DNA of 64,000 nt from Darksidea phi (GCA_030770425.1 JASJFT010000012.1:248001-312000); one strand, 5' to 3'. Shown: positions 34,202 to 45,856, counted from the first letter of the stretch. Program-made: numbers and translations. Notes: generated by a model from the letters alone, not told the origin.

Positions 34202-35070
34202 GCTGTTGCTGCGAAGTGTCAATGGTCTCCGGAGAGTCAGTTAGCAGAGAGATTGACGATAACAGTCTCGTATTGTAATGTGCACTTCGCTGTCTTATAC
34301 CCGTTATTAATGGAGGTGGAGGCAGAAGCCTGGAAGTGTACAACGGAAGCGCACGTCATCCGTCATTAAAGTCGAACGCCAAGGCAGAATCACGTGACTT
34401 GTAACTAGCACGGGATGTAAGCTTAACTCCACCGTGTAACTTCGTCCTTCAATTCACATGCTAATTCCTAGTTTTCCATCCCAAGGCCGGCCATCTTAAC
34501 TTTTGTAGATTGTAAAAACTGGGTACTACGCTTACCCCATTATTACGCCTAGTGACCGAATGACCTCTAAGTTTTATGTAGTATTATACGCACCCTTACT
34601 GATTCCCTTCTACTCCCTCCCATACATTTTTATTGTCGAGAACAAATAAAATAGGATACAGGATTATGAGGGTATTTTAGGTAAATCTTTTTTATATTCT
34701 TTTAAAAAGTAAGTACCCTTGTAATTACCTAATAAGAAAATACCCTCTATTAGGCCTAGTCGGCGTATTACGCCTAGTCCAAAAGCTCTATAGATCCTAT
34801 TCCTGGCATGTACGCCTAGGGCTTCCGACGATGATTCTTATCCCCGCCTCCAAAGTCCGCCAGAGCTGTCTAACACGTTAGGCGCTAACGTACTTAACCG
34901 TTTCTAAACGGGGCGTACGCCGGATTTTAGTCCGTGACGGAGGGGAATGTGAAATAGATAGAGAATATAAAGTGTTATTATTCTCGAATTCTATTTATCT
35001 TTGTCTACAACTTCAATACCAACATCATCATCATCTAGTACGCTCGCTCCCCAATCTCACCCCAAGCACT
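34202..35070. other. Intergenic region with AT-rich, repeat-bearing island
   Basis: Positions 34,202-34,440 are the upstream region of PPCDC. Positions 34,500-34,960 form an AT/TA-rich island with the recurrent word TACGCCTAG (four or more occurrences, some as ATTACGCCTAGT), the look of a RIP-decayed repeat. A TATA-like GAATATAAAG at 34,963-34,972 lies about 100 bp before the aldo-keto reductase start. Confidence 0.55.
34500..34960. repeat. AT-rich RIP-like island with TACGCCTAG word repeats
   Basis: The base composition drops sharply relative to flanking genes and no reading frame survives. ATTACGCCTAGT occurs near 34,542 and 34,767, and related CCTAG words occur near 34,754 and 34,811. It is probably the remains of a transposable element; the family is not identifiable by eye. 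Confidence 0.5.
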
Positions 35071-36090
35071 ATGTCTCCCCCAACAGCTCCATTGGGCAAG
35101 AACGGCCCCCAAGTCCCACGCGTCGGCCTTGGCCTCATGGGCCTTTCCGCCTTTTACGGTGACGTAAAGCCAGACAACGAGCGTCTCGCCTTCCTTGATA
35201 AAGTCTACGAGTTAGGCGAGTACCATTGGGACACCGCCGATATGTACGGCGACAGCGAAGACCTGCTAGGAAAGTGGTTCAAAGCCAATCCCGACAAACG
35301 CGAACATATCTTCCTCGCCACGAAGTTCGCCAACATCTTCGGTGCCGACGGTAGCGTTCGCATCGATAGTAGCCCCGAGCACGCAAAAGCTGCGTGTGCA
35401 AAGAGTCTGCAGAGGCTTGGGCTGGATACTATTGACCTGTATTATTGCCACAGGTTGGATCAAAAGACGCCCATTGAGAAGACGATTGAAGCGATGGTGG
35501 AACTGAAGAATGAGGGAAAGATCAAATATCTGGGACTTTCGGAATGCTCATCCAACTCCCTCCGTCGCGCGCACGCCGTACATCCCATCTCAGCAGTCCA
35601 AGTCGAATACTCGCCATTTGCGCTTGATATCGAGTCCAAGCAAGTCGATCTCCTCCGCACATGCCGCGAGCTAGGTGTCGCAGTCGTGGCCTACTCGCCT
35701 CTCGGACGTGGTTTGTTTACTGGCACCCTCCGCTCTTATGATGATCTTGAAGAGAGCGACATTCGACGCTTCCTACCCCGCTATTCGAAGGAGAACTTCT
35801 CCAGGAATCTCAAGCTGGTTGACCAATTGAGCGAGATCGCGAAGAAGAAGGGTGCGACGCCGACACAGCTAGTGCTGGCTTGGTTGATGCAGCAGGGGTT
35901 AGACATTTTCCCCATCCCAGGCACGACGAAGGTAGAGAGGGTTAAGGAGAATCTTGCTTCGTCTGAAGTCAAGCTGAGCAAGGAAGAGGAGCAGGAAATT
36001 CGTACGGCGTGTGAAGCGGCGGAGGCCGGCGGGGAGAGGTACCCCCCATTCTATATGTCGACTTGCTATGCGGACACGCCTCCATTGTAG
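35071..36090 (+). CDS. Aldo-keto reductase
   Basis: A single exon of 339 residues. The tetrad of the family is visible: Asp and Tyr in HWDTADMYGDSE, Lys in FLATKFA and His in LYYCHRLD. The C-terminal NADPH-binding segment IPIPGTTKVERVKENL (frame: DIFPIPGTTKVERV) is also present, and LSECSSNSLRRAHAVHPISAVQ matches the TIM-barrel pyridoxal-reductase/YakC-type subgroup. It should be a cytosolic NADPH-dependent carbonyl reductase; substrate unknown. The upstream ORF extension to 34,972 is 5' UTR. Confidence 0.95.
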   Translation: MSPPTAPLGKNGPQVPRVGLGLMGLSAFYGDVKPDNERLAFLDKVYELGEYHWDTADMYGDSEDLLGKWFKANPDKREHIFLATKFANIFGADGSVRIDSSPEHAKAACAKSLQRLGLDTIDLYYCHRLDQKTPIEKTIEAMVELKNEGKIKYLGLSECSSNSLRRAHAVHPISAVQVEYSPFALDIESKQVDLLRTCRELGVAVVAYSPLGRGLFTGTLRSYDDLEESDIRRFLPRYSKENFSRNLKLVDQLSEIAKKKGATPTQLVLAWLMQQGLDIFPIPGTTKVERVKENLASSEVKLSKEEEQEIRTACEAAEAGGERYPPFYMSTCYADTPPL

Positions 36091-36503
36091 ATGTAATAGA
36101 AGTTAGTATCGGATGTATAGACGTTTTGCCAACCAGCAATAATGAGTTGAATGGTGAATATCATTTGTGAATCAGAGGGGGAGCTCACATCTGGGGTAGA
36201 CAAATGGCGAGCACAAAGATAACGCTTCGGATGAGGAGCTACCGCAGAAGAACACGGCAGAGGTGATCACGTCATAAGTCTGACTTTGCGCTTTCGAAGT
36301 CTTTCATTGGAACCTCGCTACCGTAACATATCTCGTGACGCCCTTGTTGATTCCCAAGATGACTGAAGTATGCCGGGAGACCTCACTCACAGTCGAGGAC
36401 TCATCCCACCCCCAAGAAATGGTGTTTAATGCATGCCCGACCGCTGAACCGATTTCGACCTCGAGAAGGCAAATGGCGAAGGAAACGTGGTGAAGAAAGG
36501 CGC
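36091..36503. other. Convergent intergenic region
   Basis: This is 413 bp of 3' flanks of the aldo-keto reductase and the ribosomal P1 gene. No gene is seen. Confidence 0.45.
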
Positions 36504-36989
36504 TTAGTCGAACAGACCGAAGCCCATGTCCTCGTCAGATTCTTCCTTCTCTGTGCGCATGTCAGTATGTCTTCACAGAAAGCAACTTCATGCGACGTAC
36601 CCTCTTCCTTCTCCTCAGCCTTCTCTTCCGCAGCAGCCTCGCCGCCAGCAGCAGCACCACCGGCGCCACCAGCTGCGGGCGCAGCACCGCCGCCGGAGCC
36701 CACGTTCAGGAGCAGGTCCTTGACGTCTTTGCCCTCGAGAGCCTGTGCTGCATCAGCAATTGTCCCTTCTCCAAATCCCCGGTGGTTCGCGCACCTTGGC
36801 AAATAGCGTTGTCCATATGGGCTCTACATCTTCGATCTTAGCGGCCTTGAGGATGGACTGGAGCTTGTCGGCCTGAGAGAATTAGCACTTGGCGCACAAT
36901 TCCGCCACGACAGGCCGTACGGTAATATCGACACCGTCATCCGCGAGGATGAGGGCGGCATAAGAAGTCGCTAGTTCGGAGGTGGTCAT
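36504..36989 (-). CDS. 60S acidic ribosomal protein P1
   Basis: Four exons (36989-36921, 36872-36795, 36742-36601, 36550-36504) encode 111 residues. The N-terminal dimerisation domain ([57 protein letters not shown]), the Ala/Gly hinge and the invariant [13 protein letters not shown] stalk end are present. P1/P2 dimers recruit translation GTPases to the ribosome. The last 47-nt exon supplies the conserved terminal peptide. Three introns in so small a gene are common for fungal ribosomal protein genes. Confidence 0.97.
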
Positions 36990-37292
36990 TTCGACGTCTG
37001 TAGTGGTCGAGGAGGGTTGTGTGCCGAATCGAGATGTTGAGGTCGCAAGATGTTTTTGGTGCGGCTGTGTGGGAGATGCCCAGTCGGCGTGCCGGGCAAA
37101 TTAAGCGAGCGGCCAGTGCGTTTCACGTGATTTGCGGGGCGAATCAACGTCACTTTCCTCCCCACCATGCAGCTACTTTCCCAAGTGGTGCGCTTCCTCC
37201 GCCCTGATCTATCACCGTCCACTGAAGCGGAAACTCACCTACATCGCTGCATCAGGGCCGTCCACAAGTAAGACTTGACGTCTGCAGCCAGC
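36990..37292. promoter_or_regulatory. Divergent region P1 / UPF0662 gene
   Basis: A 303-bp bidirectional upstream region; nothing else is recognisable. Confidence 0.45.
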
Positions 37293-38984
37293 ATGACAGA
37301 TTCGCCCGCGGTGCGCATTCCGCTCGACCCGAAGGAGCAGCCAATCCTGGACAAACTGCTCGCCGTCCGGACGAAGCTCGAACTGTTGAAGCAAGACCGC
37401 TCAACATACGTCAAGAGCCAGGATGTCATTGAGCTGTATGATCAAGTCATCGAGCAAGTGGGTGTCTTGAATCAGATACGAACAACAAAGCGCCTCGAGC
37501 AGAATAGAGGTTCGTTTTCCCGCAAGGTAGCATTGGGGAGGCAATTGCGCTCACACGCATTGCCCACAGTCGACACGGTTCTGGACGATTGCTTCCAGCT
37601 CATATCGCTGGCGTATATGACCATAGGGAAGAACCATGAAGCGCCCGCAGTGTAGGTCCTCTTATGCAGTAGTACCTAAGCACGTGCTTACCCTAGAACT
37701 AGGTATGCGTTCGTGTCAACCATCAAAGCAAGTGTATCGCACCAAAAACCAGCCGCGGAGATGCTTACAGCCCCAGCGCCTGCTCGACCACCTTGAGGAA
37801 GCCCACTTTTATTCCCCCAAAGACCTGGAATCCATCGGCACCCAGCTCACAAAGTGTCGAGACTACATTGACCGAGGCAAAGATTCTTATAGCCCTCACT
37901 TACTGACTCTCCTCGAAGCGCGCATCCAGGTCTGCACAGAGACGCTAGCAAGGCTAGAACTTGCTCATTCTCATCTGACTCCCGATCTCACTCCGAAATA
38001 CGACAAGCTTGTGTCTATCCTCAGGTCTCTCGCAGGGTGCAATACGCGATCAAAGGTGCGTCCTCGTCGGTGCGATATAAGCATGAGCTAACTCGGGGTA
38101 AAGTTTCCCAACGAAGAGGTTGATGAGCATCTAGCACAGCTGAAAGGGCTACAGGAAGAGCTACGACCTTATGGTATACATGCGTTCGAAAGTACTGGGT
38201 CCAAAGAGGATAAGCTAGCGGAGATGGTAGAGAAGCTCGAGTTTACCATGGCCAATCCCGAGCCGGCACCGGAAGCGAAGATACTTCTTGAGACCTTGCT
38301 TCGACGAAATTTTCTTTGGGTAAATCTGATCAAGGAAAAACAAGGCAGGATCGCGCCCGCATTCCGGGAGACATATGACAAGCTTCTGGCCATTCGCAAC
38401 AATCTGGAGAAGCTGAGTCTGACGCAGGCATGGTCGCTCCGAGAGACAGACTTGTGGAATTACCAACGGCAACTCGACCGCATTGACGAGGCGCGGGTGG
38501 ACGGCAATTTCATCGATGCGGCGGGAAGGCCAGCAGAGTTGTACGAGCAGAGGACCTTGTTGTACCTCTTGCGGAAAAGCTATGCGCTTATCTATCAGTT
38601 GATTGTCTCGTCAGAACCGGTGTCGGAGGCTTTACTACCCATCTATAATCAGCTTACGACGCTACGCAAATGTCTTCTCGAGGTCAAGAAGCTAGGAGGC
38701 GTCTCGTCGCCCCGCGAGCTCTACCCATACAGCATGAAGGTTGGTATACCTCTCTGCACATGGTTCACTGGCTAACCCGTTTCTAGCTCAACTCCATCGA
38801 CAACATGCGTGTTGATGGTAAATTCATGGTCGGCAATGAAATTCCTGACGGTCAAGGCAGCGTAATACAGCTACTCGAAGAATGCTTCGAGCTCGCCTAC
38901 GAACTTCGCAACGATGCCGAAGACAGCAGCTCAGCCGATCAAACTCCGGCAAGTGAGGGCGGACCAGAGATCCTCGCCGCATGA
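37293..38984 (+). CDS. UPF0662 / DUF2408-type conserved fungal protein
   Basis: Six exons (37293-37509, 37570-37651, 37703-37727, 37777-38055, 38104-38739, 38787-38984) encode 478 residues. It is helical throughout with two related halves (ILDKLLAVRTKLELLKQDRS and ETYDKLLAIRNNLEKLSLTQ; NSIDNMRVDGKF echoing DRIDEARVDGNF), the pattern I associate with the UPF0662/DUF2408 family. Its biochemical function is unknown. Exon 3 is a 25-nt microexon, and the intron after it (37728-37776) begins GCAAGT, a GC-AG intron required to join VSTIK to RLLDHLEEAHFY. Confidence 0.86.
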
Positions 38985-39190
38985 TTTATATCCCTCCCTT
39001 TCTTCTTCGCTATTGGTAATGAAGAATCCTTCTCAGCATTGTGGTCATTGCGAACAGCAATTTGCGCGATTCATGGATGTGGTCGCATGTCTTGACGTCA
39101 TGGCGCGGGTATGGCTGTCTGATCTTCAATTCTTCCTCCTTCTGTTCTCTGATGCTGGTTCGATTCGTTGTATTTATTCTGTTTCTATGT

Positions 39191-39906
39191 TTAGTCTAGC
39201 TGTATCCGGTTAAGCTGCTCCATCTCTTCCTCGGGTGATGGCTGGGGCGGGCAGTCTGCGTCTTTGAACGTCAAGTGGCTTCCGTAGGATATACCTAATT
39301 GTATTAGTTTATGGTCAATCCTGCACCCTTTCGAGTTGTATTGTGCGACTTACAGAGTTCTTCACCCGCAACGATGTCGCGTAATGCGCGGTACGTTATA
39401 ACCAGGCGTGCAGTATCACGTACCCAAACTACGTTTTGGTCTTGGGACGAGTGATTAAACATCGAGCCTAATCCAAAGATCACGGCTTGGGCGCTCTTTT
39501 TATTGCCGGATGCATCGACGATCGGCCAGTTGCTGTTGCGCAATGAGATTACGGGGGCGCAGCGTGCGCGGTTTGATGAACTTACTACGTGTAGTGATAT
39601 AGCGAAGTATGTTCGATATGCTTTACGTTCTCTTCTATGCCTAAAACAAGAGCGGGGCATATATCTAATGGTTACGGTCCTTTTAGAAGGTGCCTCACGA
39701 TCGCTTGTACCCGAGTGTTTACCTATTATAGTTTTCGCGGGAATGAATCTGGTTGCAAAAACACCTCGACCTGTGTGCGACGAGCGTTAGGGGTCTTCAT
39801 CGTAAGATGGGAGGGAGATTAATGAACCTTTGGGTGTATCGCTCTTGATGACTAAGTCCGCACAACGGTAGAGTGCGATATCCGACGTATTTGCTTCAGA
39901 CGTCAT
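39191..39906 (-). CDS. Small SET-domain protein
   Basis: Five exons (39906-39828, 39770-39723, 39640-39586, 39532-39354, 39294-39191) yield 154 residues, almost only a SET domain. GRGVFATRFIPAKTII is the N-terminal SET motif, FGLGSMFNHSSQDQNV carries the catalytic NHS core, and AGEELCISYG is the E-L-x-x-x-Y-G motif. SET proteins methylate lysines using S-adenosylmethionine; neither substrate nor post-SET zinc cysteines can be assigned (CPPQP only). Five exons in 716 bp hid it from single-frame reading. Confidence 0.82.
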
Positions 39907-40198
39907 TACGAGAATAAGAGCAGGTGTTTGGTAAGATGTTTATTAGGTCCCGGGTTTCAATTTTAGGTTTGAGGTGGTGAAACGAAGCGGAGCATTTTTC
40001 TTAGGCCGCTCGAGCAGGTGTTTTGTGGGGCGTCGTTGGTCCGTGCTGTATTCCACCGACGTCGTCTCCCGAAGCTCCAGCGAGAGCGCGTCTTCTGTCT
40101 TATCGAGACTAAAGCAACACAGATAGAAACGCAGTTATAGCTGCAAAATTTGCTCGCAGTTATTCGAGAAACACTTTGGCTCTCATAATCCTGCAAGC
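39907..40198. promoter_or_regulatory. Divergent region SET gene / TRAPPC13
   Basis: A 292-bp bidirectional upstream region with no separate gene. Confidence 0.4.
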
Positions 40199-41418
40199 AT
40201 GGCGCACCAACGCCTTCCCTCCGCTGGCGACGCGCTCAAAACACCGCACACGGTGAGCCTAAAAGTGCTGAGGTATTCACAATACTCATAAGTACACTAC
40301 ACGCGCTCACATTGACTCTAGACTATCTCGTCCCGCTCTCGCGACTCAACACCCTCTCCCCAACTCCTCCTCCCTCGGCATCCAGCCCACCGCCTCCCTC
40401 GCCTACCCTTCCTCCAACCCCTTTGACAAGTTCCTCCTCAGCCCCGTGCTCAACCTACCAGAAGCCTTTGGTAGTGCTTATGTCGGGGAAACCTTCTCCT
40501 GCACTCTCTGTGCCAACAACGAGCTCCTCTCCTCCGACAAAACGCGCTCAGTCAGTGGAGTGAGGATACAGGGCGATATGCAGACACCTTCGGCCCCGTC
40601 GGGCTCACCATTAGAGCTCGCGGGGCCGGAGGGTGCTGAGCAGGGTGATAACGAGGGAAGGGAGGATATTGGGCCCGGCGAGAGTCTGCAGCGGATATTG
40701 AGGTTTGAGTTGAAGGAAGAGGGCAACCATGTGCTGGCGGTGACGGTTACGTATACAGAAACCTTGCTCGCAGGTGAGGGGCGGGCCGCGAGTGGAAGGG
40801 TGAGGACATTTCGGAAACTGTACCAGTTTGTGGCGCAGCAATTACTTAGTGTGCGGACGAAGACGGGGGAAGTGGATGCAAGAGAGGGGATGGAGAGGTA
40901 CTTGCTCGAAGCCCAGCTAGAGAATATGGGGGAGTGCGCGGTATCCCTTGAGGTACGTCGCGTCTTTGTTGGTAATCTAACATGCGTTATTGTTGACAAT
41001 ACAATACCCTTGTTTCTTGAGAATTCGGCACGCGTCTCACGTTATGCGCCCTCATCCTTCACGTTTCCTTTTGCTCGCCTGCACGTTAGAGTTTGTGTGT
41101 GAATATGTCAGAGGCTGACAAGTTGGACAGGGTGTGAATGTGAATGCGAAACCCCCATTCGTTTCCACATCTCTGAATTGGGATGTGCATTCATCCGAGA
41201 CACGCATACCGAATGCGCCGGTACTCAACCCACGCGACGTGGTCCAAGTCGCGTTCTTACTTGAGAAAAAGACGGATGCTGGCGAGGCTGATGACGACCC
41301 ACGTTTGCTGCCCTCGAATGACGCGAAAAAAACTTTAGGTCAATTGGCGATACAATGGCGAGGCGCGTTGGGAGACCGCGGATCGCTGAGTACCGGATGG
41401 CTTACGAGTCGACGGTGA
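40199..41418 (+). CDS. TRAPPC13-type TRAPP complex subunit, C-terminus uncertain
   Basis: Three exons (40199-40272, 40322-40952, 41131-41418) give 330 residues to the first stop. Family segments are VSLKVLRLSRPALA, NLPEAFGSAYVGETFSCTLCANNEL, LKEEGNHVLAVTVTYTE, VRTFRKLYQF and KPPFVSTSLNWD, ending at IQWRGALGDRGSLSTGWLTSRR. TRAPPC13 belongs to the TRAPP tether/GEF acting on Rab GTPases at the Golgi. Homologues normally continue with a second beta-rich domain after this point. Here a donor-like CGACGGTGAGC overlaps the stop, but I could not find a downstream exon with the expected sequence. Either the gene is truncated or the 3' exon model is missing. Confidence 0.83.
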
Positions 41419-42091
41419 GCTGGAACACTTGCTATCGTTACCCCTGAGCCCCAAACGTGAAATTCCCCACTCAAGCGGCTGCTACGGCACATCAGGACGT
41501 GGACTGAGGTATTTCTGGGCATTGAGGATTGTCGCGCAGCTGCATCGTGAGCTTACCCCACGTTCGGAGTTAACGCCCGTGCCACGGGCTCCGGGTGGTG
41601 AAACGCCACCGGCATCACATGCGAGATGGAGCTTGCATCAAATTTCTTGGACAGCAAGCCTGCATAACAAACCCCGCAAGTTTGGGAACGAGCTCGACCT
41701 CCAAGGCATTCCTGATGCGGATATGTTATCTGTGGCGATCAAAATCGGCTATGCCAAAGGGAGGAGGCACAAGGTGATGCAGACATCAGTTAAGGCGCGG
41801 CTTCAAGTGTATATAAACCCTCGGTGCGCCGCTATAGCTCATCAGAACAGCATCGTCTTCCCACATCATTCTTCATCTTTAGTTTCGCAGCTTCTCCAGC
41901 ACTTCTGCCAGTCTTATCACCCTCTCTCTCTTCATTTCGCTATCTTCGCTACTCTCGTCGGTCTAATCGACTTCATTGCTTCCGCCATCATTGCTCCTAT
42001 CATCGTTTGCTTCGCCCTTTAGAGCTCTTCACATCAGTGTCATCCTGCTTCAACATAACCACCCATCCTCGTTGCTTCGACCTGCACTCAG
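41419..42091. other. Region 3' of TRAPPC13, with promoter-like segment
   Basis: An open frame at 41,429-42,022 shows no recognisable domain. TATATAAAC at about 41,810 followed by a pyrimidine-rich stretch (41,860-41,960) looks like a fungal promoter for the disabled gene that begins near 42,092. Confidence 0.45.
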
Positions 42092-43188
42092 ATGTTCATC
42101 ACGTCTTTTAATTACACCGCTTCTTCTAGTATAAACACCACTGATACTCCTCTCATAGGCGAAAAAGCGCTCACACATTCTAAGCGTAAGAGTACCCCAA
42201 CGGCACCAGAGGTCGTGACGAAGAAAGGAAAAGACAACCACATAAGAACAGCCTATAGCATGACGCCAGAGGTAGAAGAAAAATTGTCCTAATCCGTGTC
42301 TAGCTGGAAGGCTGAGTTGGCTAATGTGAGTGGCGAGGAAGAAGAGAAGAGGACGGAGCAAATGGTGAAGAAGCGGGAAAGATCGGAGATCAACGGAGCC
42401 GAGTATCGGACAGCCCCCAAACGACACCGGAAGGAAGGCGTTGGCTACGACGATGACGTCGTCTACTTGCGCACGAACCCATGCAGGCGTCCGGATCAGC
42501 CGCCGCCAAACGCCAAACGCGGGTTAGCTGCTTTCATATGTCAAAGACTCCCCCAAACCAGATAATCGAGATCATGATAATTTTTCACATCGGGTTCGAC
42601 TCAACGCTATCAAAGTTTCGTCAATACTCCGAGAACAGTCAACCATTCTCAGCGTAGGCGAGATATTGAAAGTCGAAGCCAGTGTGCTGGACGTCACTGA
42701 CTACCATGAAAAACAATTTTCCATGACCCTATAGGGGCGCTCAACAAGCAACCTTATGCCTATCAACTCGCACGCAAGATTACAATCCCAGAATATGTTA
42801 TCGAACCGCTCCCTTCCTATCCCGAACATCTTGCACTCGGCCACACCAACCGTAAACCTTTCCCCACAGTCCGGGATGGAGAGAGAACCCAGTCATCAAG
42901 AAATGGGGATACCGGAATCCTCAATACGAAGCTTTGGGATGTTGCGTAGGTGCCCAAAGATGGTTCTGAAGTGCCGAAAGAGTTGTTGCAAGGGGGATGT
43001 TAACAAGGAATGTATGGCAAGGATTGGTAGTGTATGGATAAAGCTAGAATCCTATAGCGCGCCATTGATATCGAAGCTGTAGTTCGCAACGGCGGGTTGT
43101 ACGTAGGTGTGTCTTCGCCTGCAGAAAATTTGAGTTTGAAAGCTCAAAAGAAATTGATGGAGGACATTCGATCTGGACTGGAGATTTG
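42092..43188 (+). pseudogene. Disabled hypothetical gene with several in-frame stops
   Basis: Long stretches of one frame are open but interrupted. From 42,092 a Thr/Lys-rich start runs to a TAA at about 42,291 and the same frame resumes at once (SVSSWKAELANVSGEEEEK) to about 42,565. Another frame is open from about 42,530 to 42,734 (SILREQSTILSVGEILKVEA). A third (NKQPYAYQLARKITIPEYVI, 42,740 on) runs through four closely spaced TAG/TAA stops to a TGA near 43,188. In each case restoring C for T would give Gln. No homologue is recognised, so the original function is unknown. It could alternatively be unrelated open frames; confidence is moderate. Confidence 0.5.
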
Positions 43189-43975
43189 ATTGAGGCGAAG
43201 GGGGGACTTCGGCACCATTCTTCTATTTAAACATGGCGTTTACCGCTCCAGGGAACCGTTTTACTTGAGTCTGATTCCTCACACTTTCCGTTGCTCTGAA
43301 TACCTTTATTTGTTACGCTGTTAGATCTCCCTTCTAGTAGAAAATCTATGACTTAAATGTGCGAATTCTAACGTGTTTCCGATGCGGTGTGGACTTGGCC
43401 TAGAGACTCTTGGAGCCTTAGAAGAAGCAGCGTCGCAAAACGTCGCAATTTCGCGGTATCAAAATAAACAATAATCATTACATCTTTTTTATCTCAAGTC
43501 AACAATACCTCATTCATTTCGTGTCACCTTCTTTATTGTCTTCATCTATTTATATATCCTTGCAAGTAGATAAGCAACGGTAGAGGAGAAGGGGACCGGC
43601 GCGCTTCTGGCCGATATGCATTTTTCAACCCCAACGCTAAGAACCCCGGACATGCAAGCCCCTCCTCAAGCAGCGCAGTAACAGGGGCATCCCCGGCGGC
43701 GATAATCAAGCAGACACTCCTGTCATGTTTCCGGACGCGGCGACATTTTGAGCGATGATCAAATAGGCAAGAGCTCAACCCTTGACCCCTACGGAAACCG
43801 AAAACGGGCACTTAGTCTGATTCGGCCCCAGTGCCTTACAAGACCATGCATGTGGAGTAATTCTTTGGCTTTTTTCGTCTGGGTCACTACCAGCTCCTTC
43901 ATAATAAGGATGGGGAACTTGAGTAAAGGACTTAGCTTCTAAGGGTCATCTATTAATGATAGGAATTGTGTAGTC
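43189..43975. other. Intergenic region
   Basis: No gene is visible. CGTCGCAAAACGTCGCAA near 43,430 is a short tandem repeat. The tract before 43,975 is the upstream region of the FAD oxidoreductase pseudogene. Confidence 0.4.
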
Positions 43976-45669
43976 ATGATGGAATGTATATTACTTTTCG
44001 CGACGTTCCAGATAGTGTCATTGTGCCAAATAGCACAGGGAACCCTCACTGACGATCTCCATGCCTTAAACTTATCGTCCGGCACAAAGATCGGTTCTCC
44101 ATCGGATTTTACGCAACGGTGGTCCAGTTATCATGCTCCGAGTTACCTGGTGGTGGTTAAGCCCGTTACCGATGACGATGTGGCTAAGCTTGTACGTATT
44201 CGTTCAAGATCTTCATTCAGCCAGGAATTAATAGCATTTCCCATCCAGATCACATACGCGGCAAACTCACGAACGCCATTCCTATCGACAGGAGGAGGGC
44301 ATGGATTCACCGTTACTTTCGAGAAACTCCGTTACGGATTCGCACTTGATCTCTCTAACTTTAATCACGTAAGTGTGGATGATAAGGCAAACACCCTGAA
44401 GATTGGCGGCGCGGTTCGTTTTCGAGATGTCGTTGGACCACTTGGACGGGCCCGGAAAGAGTTCGGTGAGTCGCCACAGTTGCCGATAGCGAGCACAAAT
44501 TACTGACGCAGAAGAAGCTATCGGGTTTGAGAAATTGTGTCGGCATGGTTGGAGCTGCGCTTGGGGGTGGCGTGAGTCGATATAACGGCCTCTATGGCAT
44601 GCTCCTGGACACCTTACTAAGTGTGAAGATGGTTACCGCGGATGGTAAGATAATCACAGTCTCGAATTCGGAGAACTCGGACCTTTTCTGGGCTATTCGT
44701 GGTGCTGGATTTAACTATGGTACCATTTTCGAGGCCACGTTTTCCACTTATGACGAAACGGCACCTCTGGTGCTTAATGCCCACTTTCTCTTTCCGCCCA
44801 ACGCTAGTAAGGCGATCCTAGAGTATTTTAAAACATTTGAAGGCGGCTTGCCGGCGAAGCTATCATTCGTCTCTCTCGCAGCCTATGCGTCCGAACTGGG
44901 TGGTGTAAGTTTTCGTGATGAACGAATCTGCTGTTCTCCTTTCACCCGCTGGCAATAAGTGTTGTGTTTAGTTGTTCATCCTCGTCAACGCGGTCTACAC
45001 CGGTCCTCAAGCAGAGGGCGAGAGGCATCTTCGGCCACTTCTCAACGCTTCGCCAATACGTTCTAATCTTACCATGATCCCTTGGGCGTCGGTCAATTCT
45101 CAGTCCTTCTCTACATTTGAGCCAGAGAATTTTACTTGCCCTACAGGCTCCATCCACAATGTCTATGGCCGCGCTGTCTAGTATTTCGACATACCTACCT
45201 TTCAAAACTTTTACGAAAACTATGACAAGCTTATTTCATCCATGCCAGAGGAAATGACCGGGACTGTTTACTTCATCGAATTCTTCCCTAAACAGGCGGT
45301 AGAAGCCGTGCCCGCTGATGCCACAGCGTATCCATGGCGCAACATTACGGCATATCTGTGAGATGAGACCTCCATGCGACCGTCCTTGGTAGAGCTGACG
45401 AAATATGCAAACACAGATTGTTCAATTTTGGATATAAAGACGCTATAGGTGATCTAGATGGCAGGGTCAATGAATTTGGCAAGGCTACGCGTAGGAATTT
45501 CACGGCTGTCAGTGGGTTCGCGCAGCCCCAACTGTACGTTCTCCATGGACATGGAGATGAGGATTTGCAAACCTTATGTTCTGCGGAAAACTTGCCGCGC
45601 CTGAGGTCGTTGAAGGCAAAGTGGAACCCGGAGAATGTTCACAAATACACATATTCACTAATACCGTAG
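43976..45669 (+). pseudogene. Disabled secreted FAD-linked oxidoreductase (berberine-bridge type)
   Basis: A signal peptide (MMECILLFATFQIVSLCQIAQG) precedes an FAD-binding-4 domain. An intron (44192-44248) joins VAKL to ITYAANSRTPFLSTGGGHG, which carries the flavin-linking His motif. NCVGMVGAALGGGVSR, NSDLFWAIRGAGFNYG and the C-terminal substrate domain ending NVHKYTYSLIP follow. Two lesions are apparent. The frame does not connect cleanly across the intron near 44,466-44,513 (one nucleotide off), and a TAG at about 45,180 breaks RAV-YFDIPTFQNF. The remaining introns (about 44,906-44,970 and 45,359-45,416) splice correctly. Such oxidases are common in fungal secondary-metabolite clusters. 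If the first lesion is a mis-modelled intron, the TAG alone still truncates it. Confidence 0.82.
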
Positions 45670-45856
45670 ACAAAGTCGTTGAAATATGTCAGGGCTGGAT
45701 TTCGGGGAATTTGAGGATATCTGAGTATCAAAGGATGGAAGATTGGGGATCTGTAGCCCGATGAGAGCGGACCCCGTCCACCCTCCGAGCTTGCGAAAAT
45801 CACTTAGAGTGTTCTACAGTCCGGCATCGCATCATCTTTTCGTGAAAAGCCATATG

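Noticed and set aside
42583..42595. GGTTCGACTC resembling a pol III box B
   Set aside because: No box A or acceptor-stem pairing was found at a suitable distance upstream.
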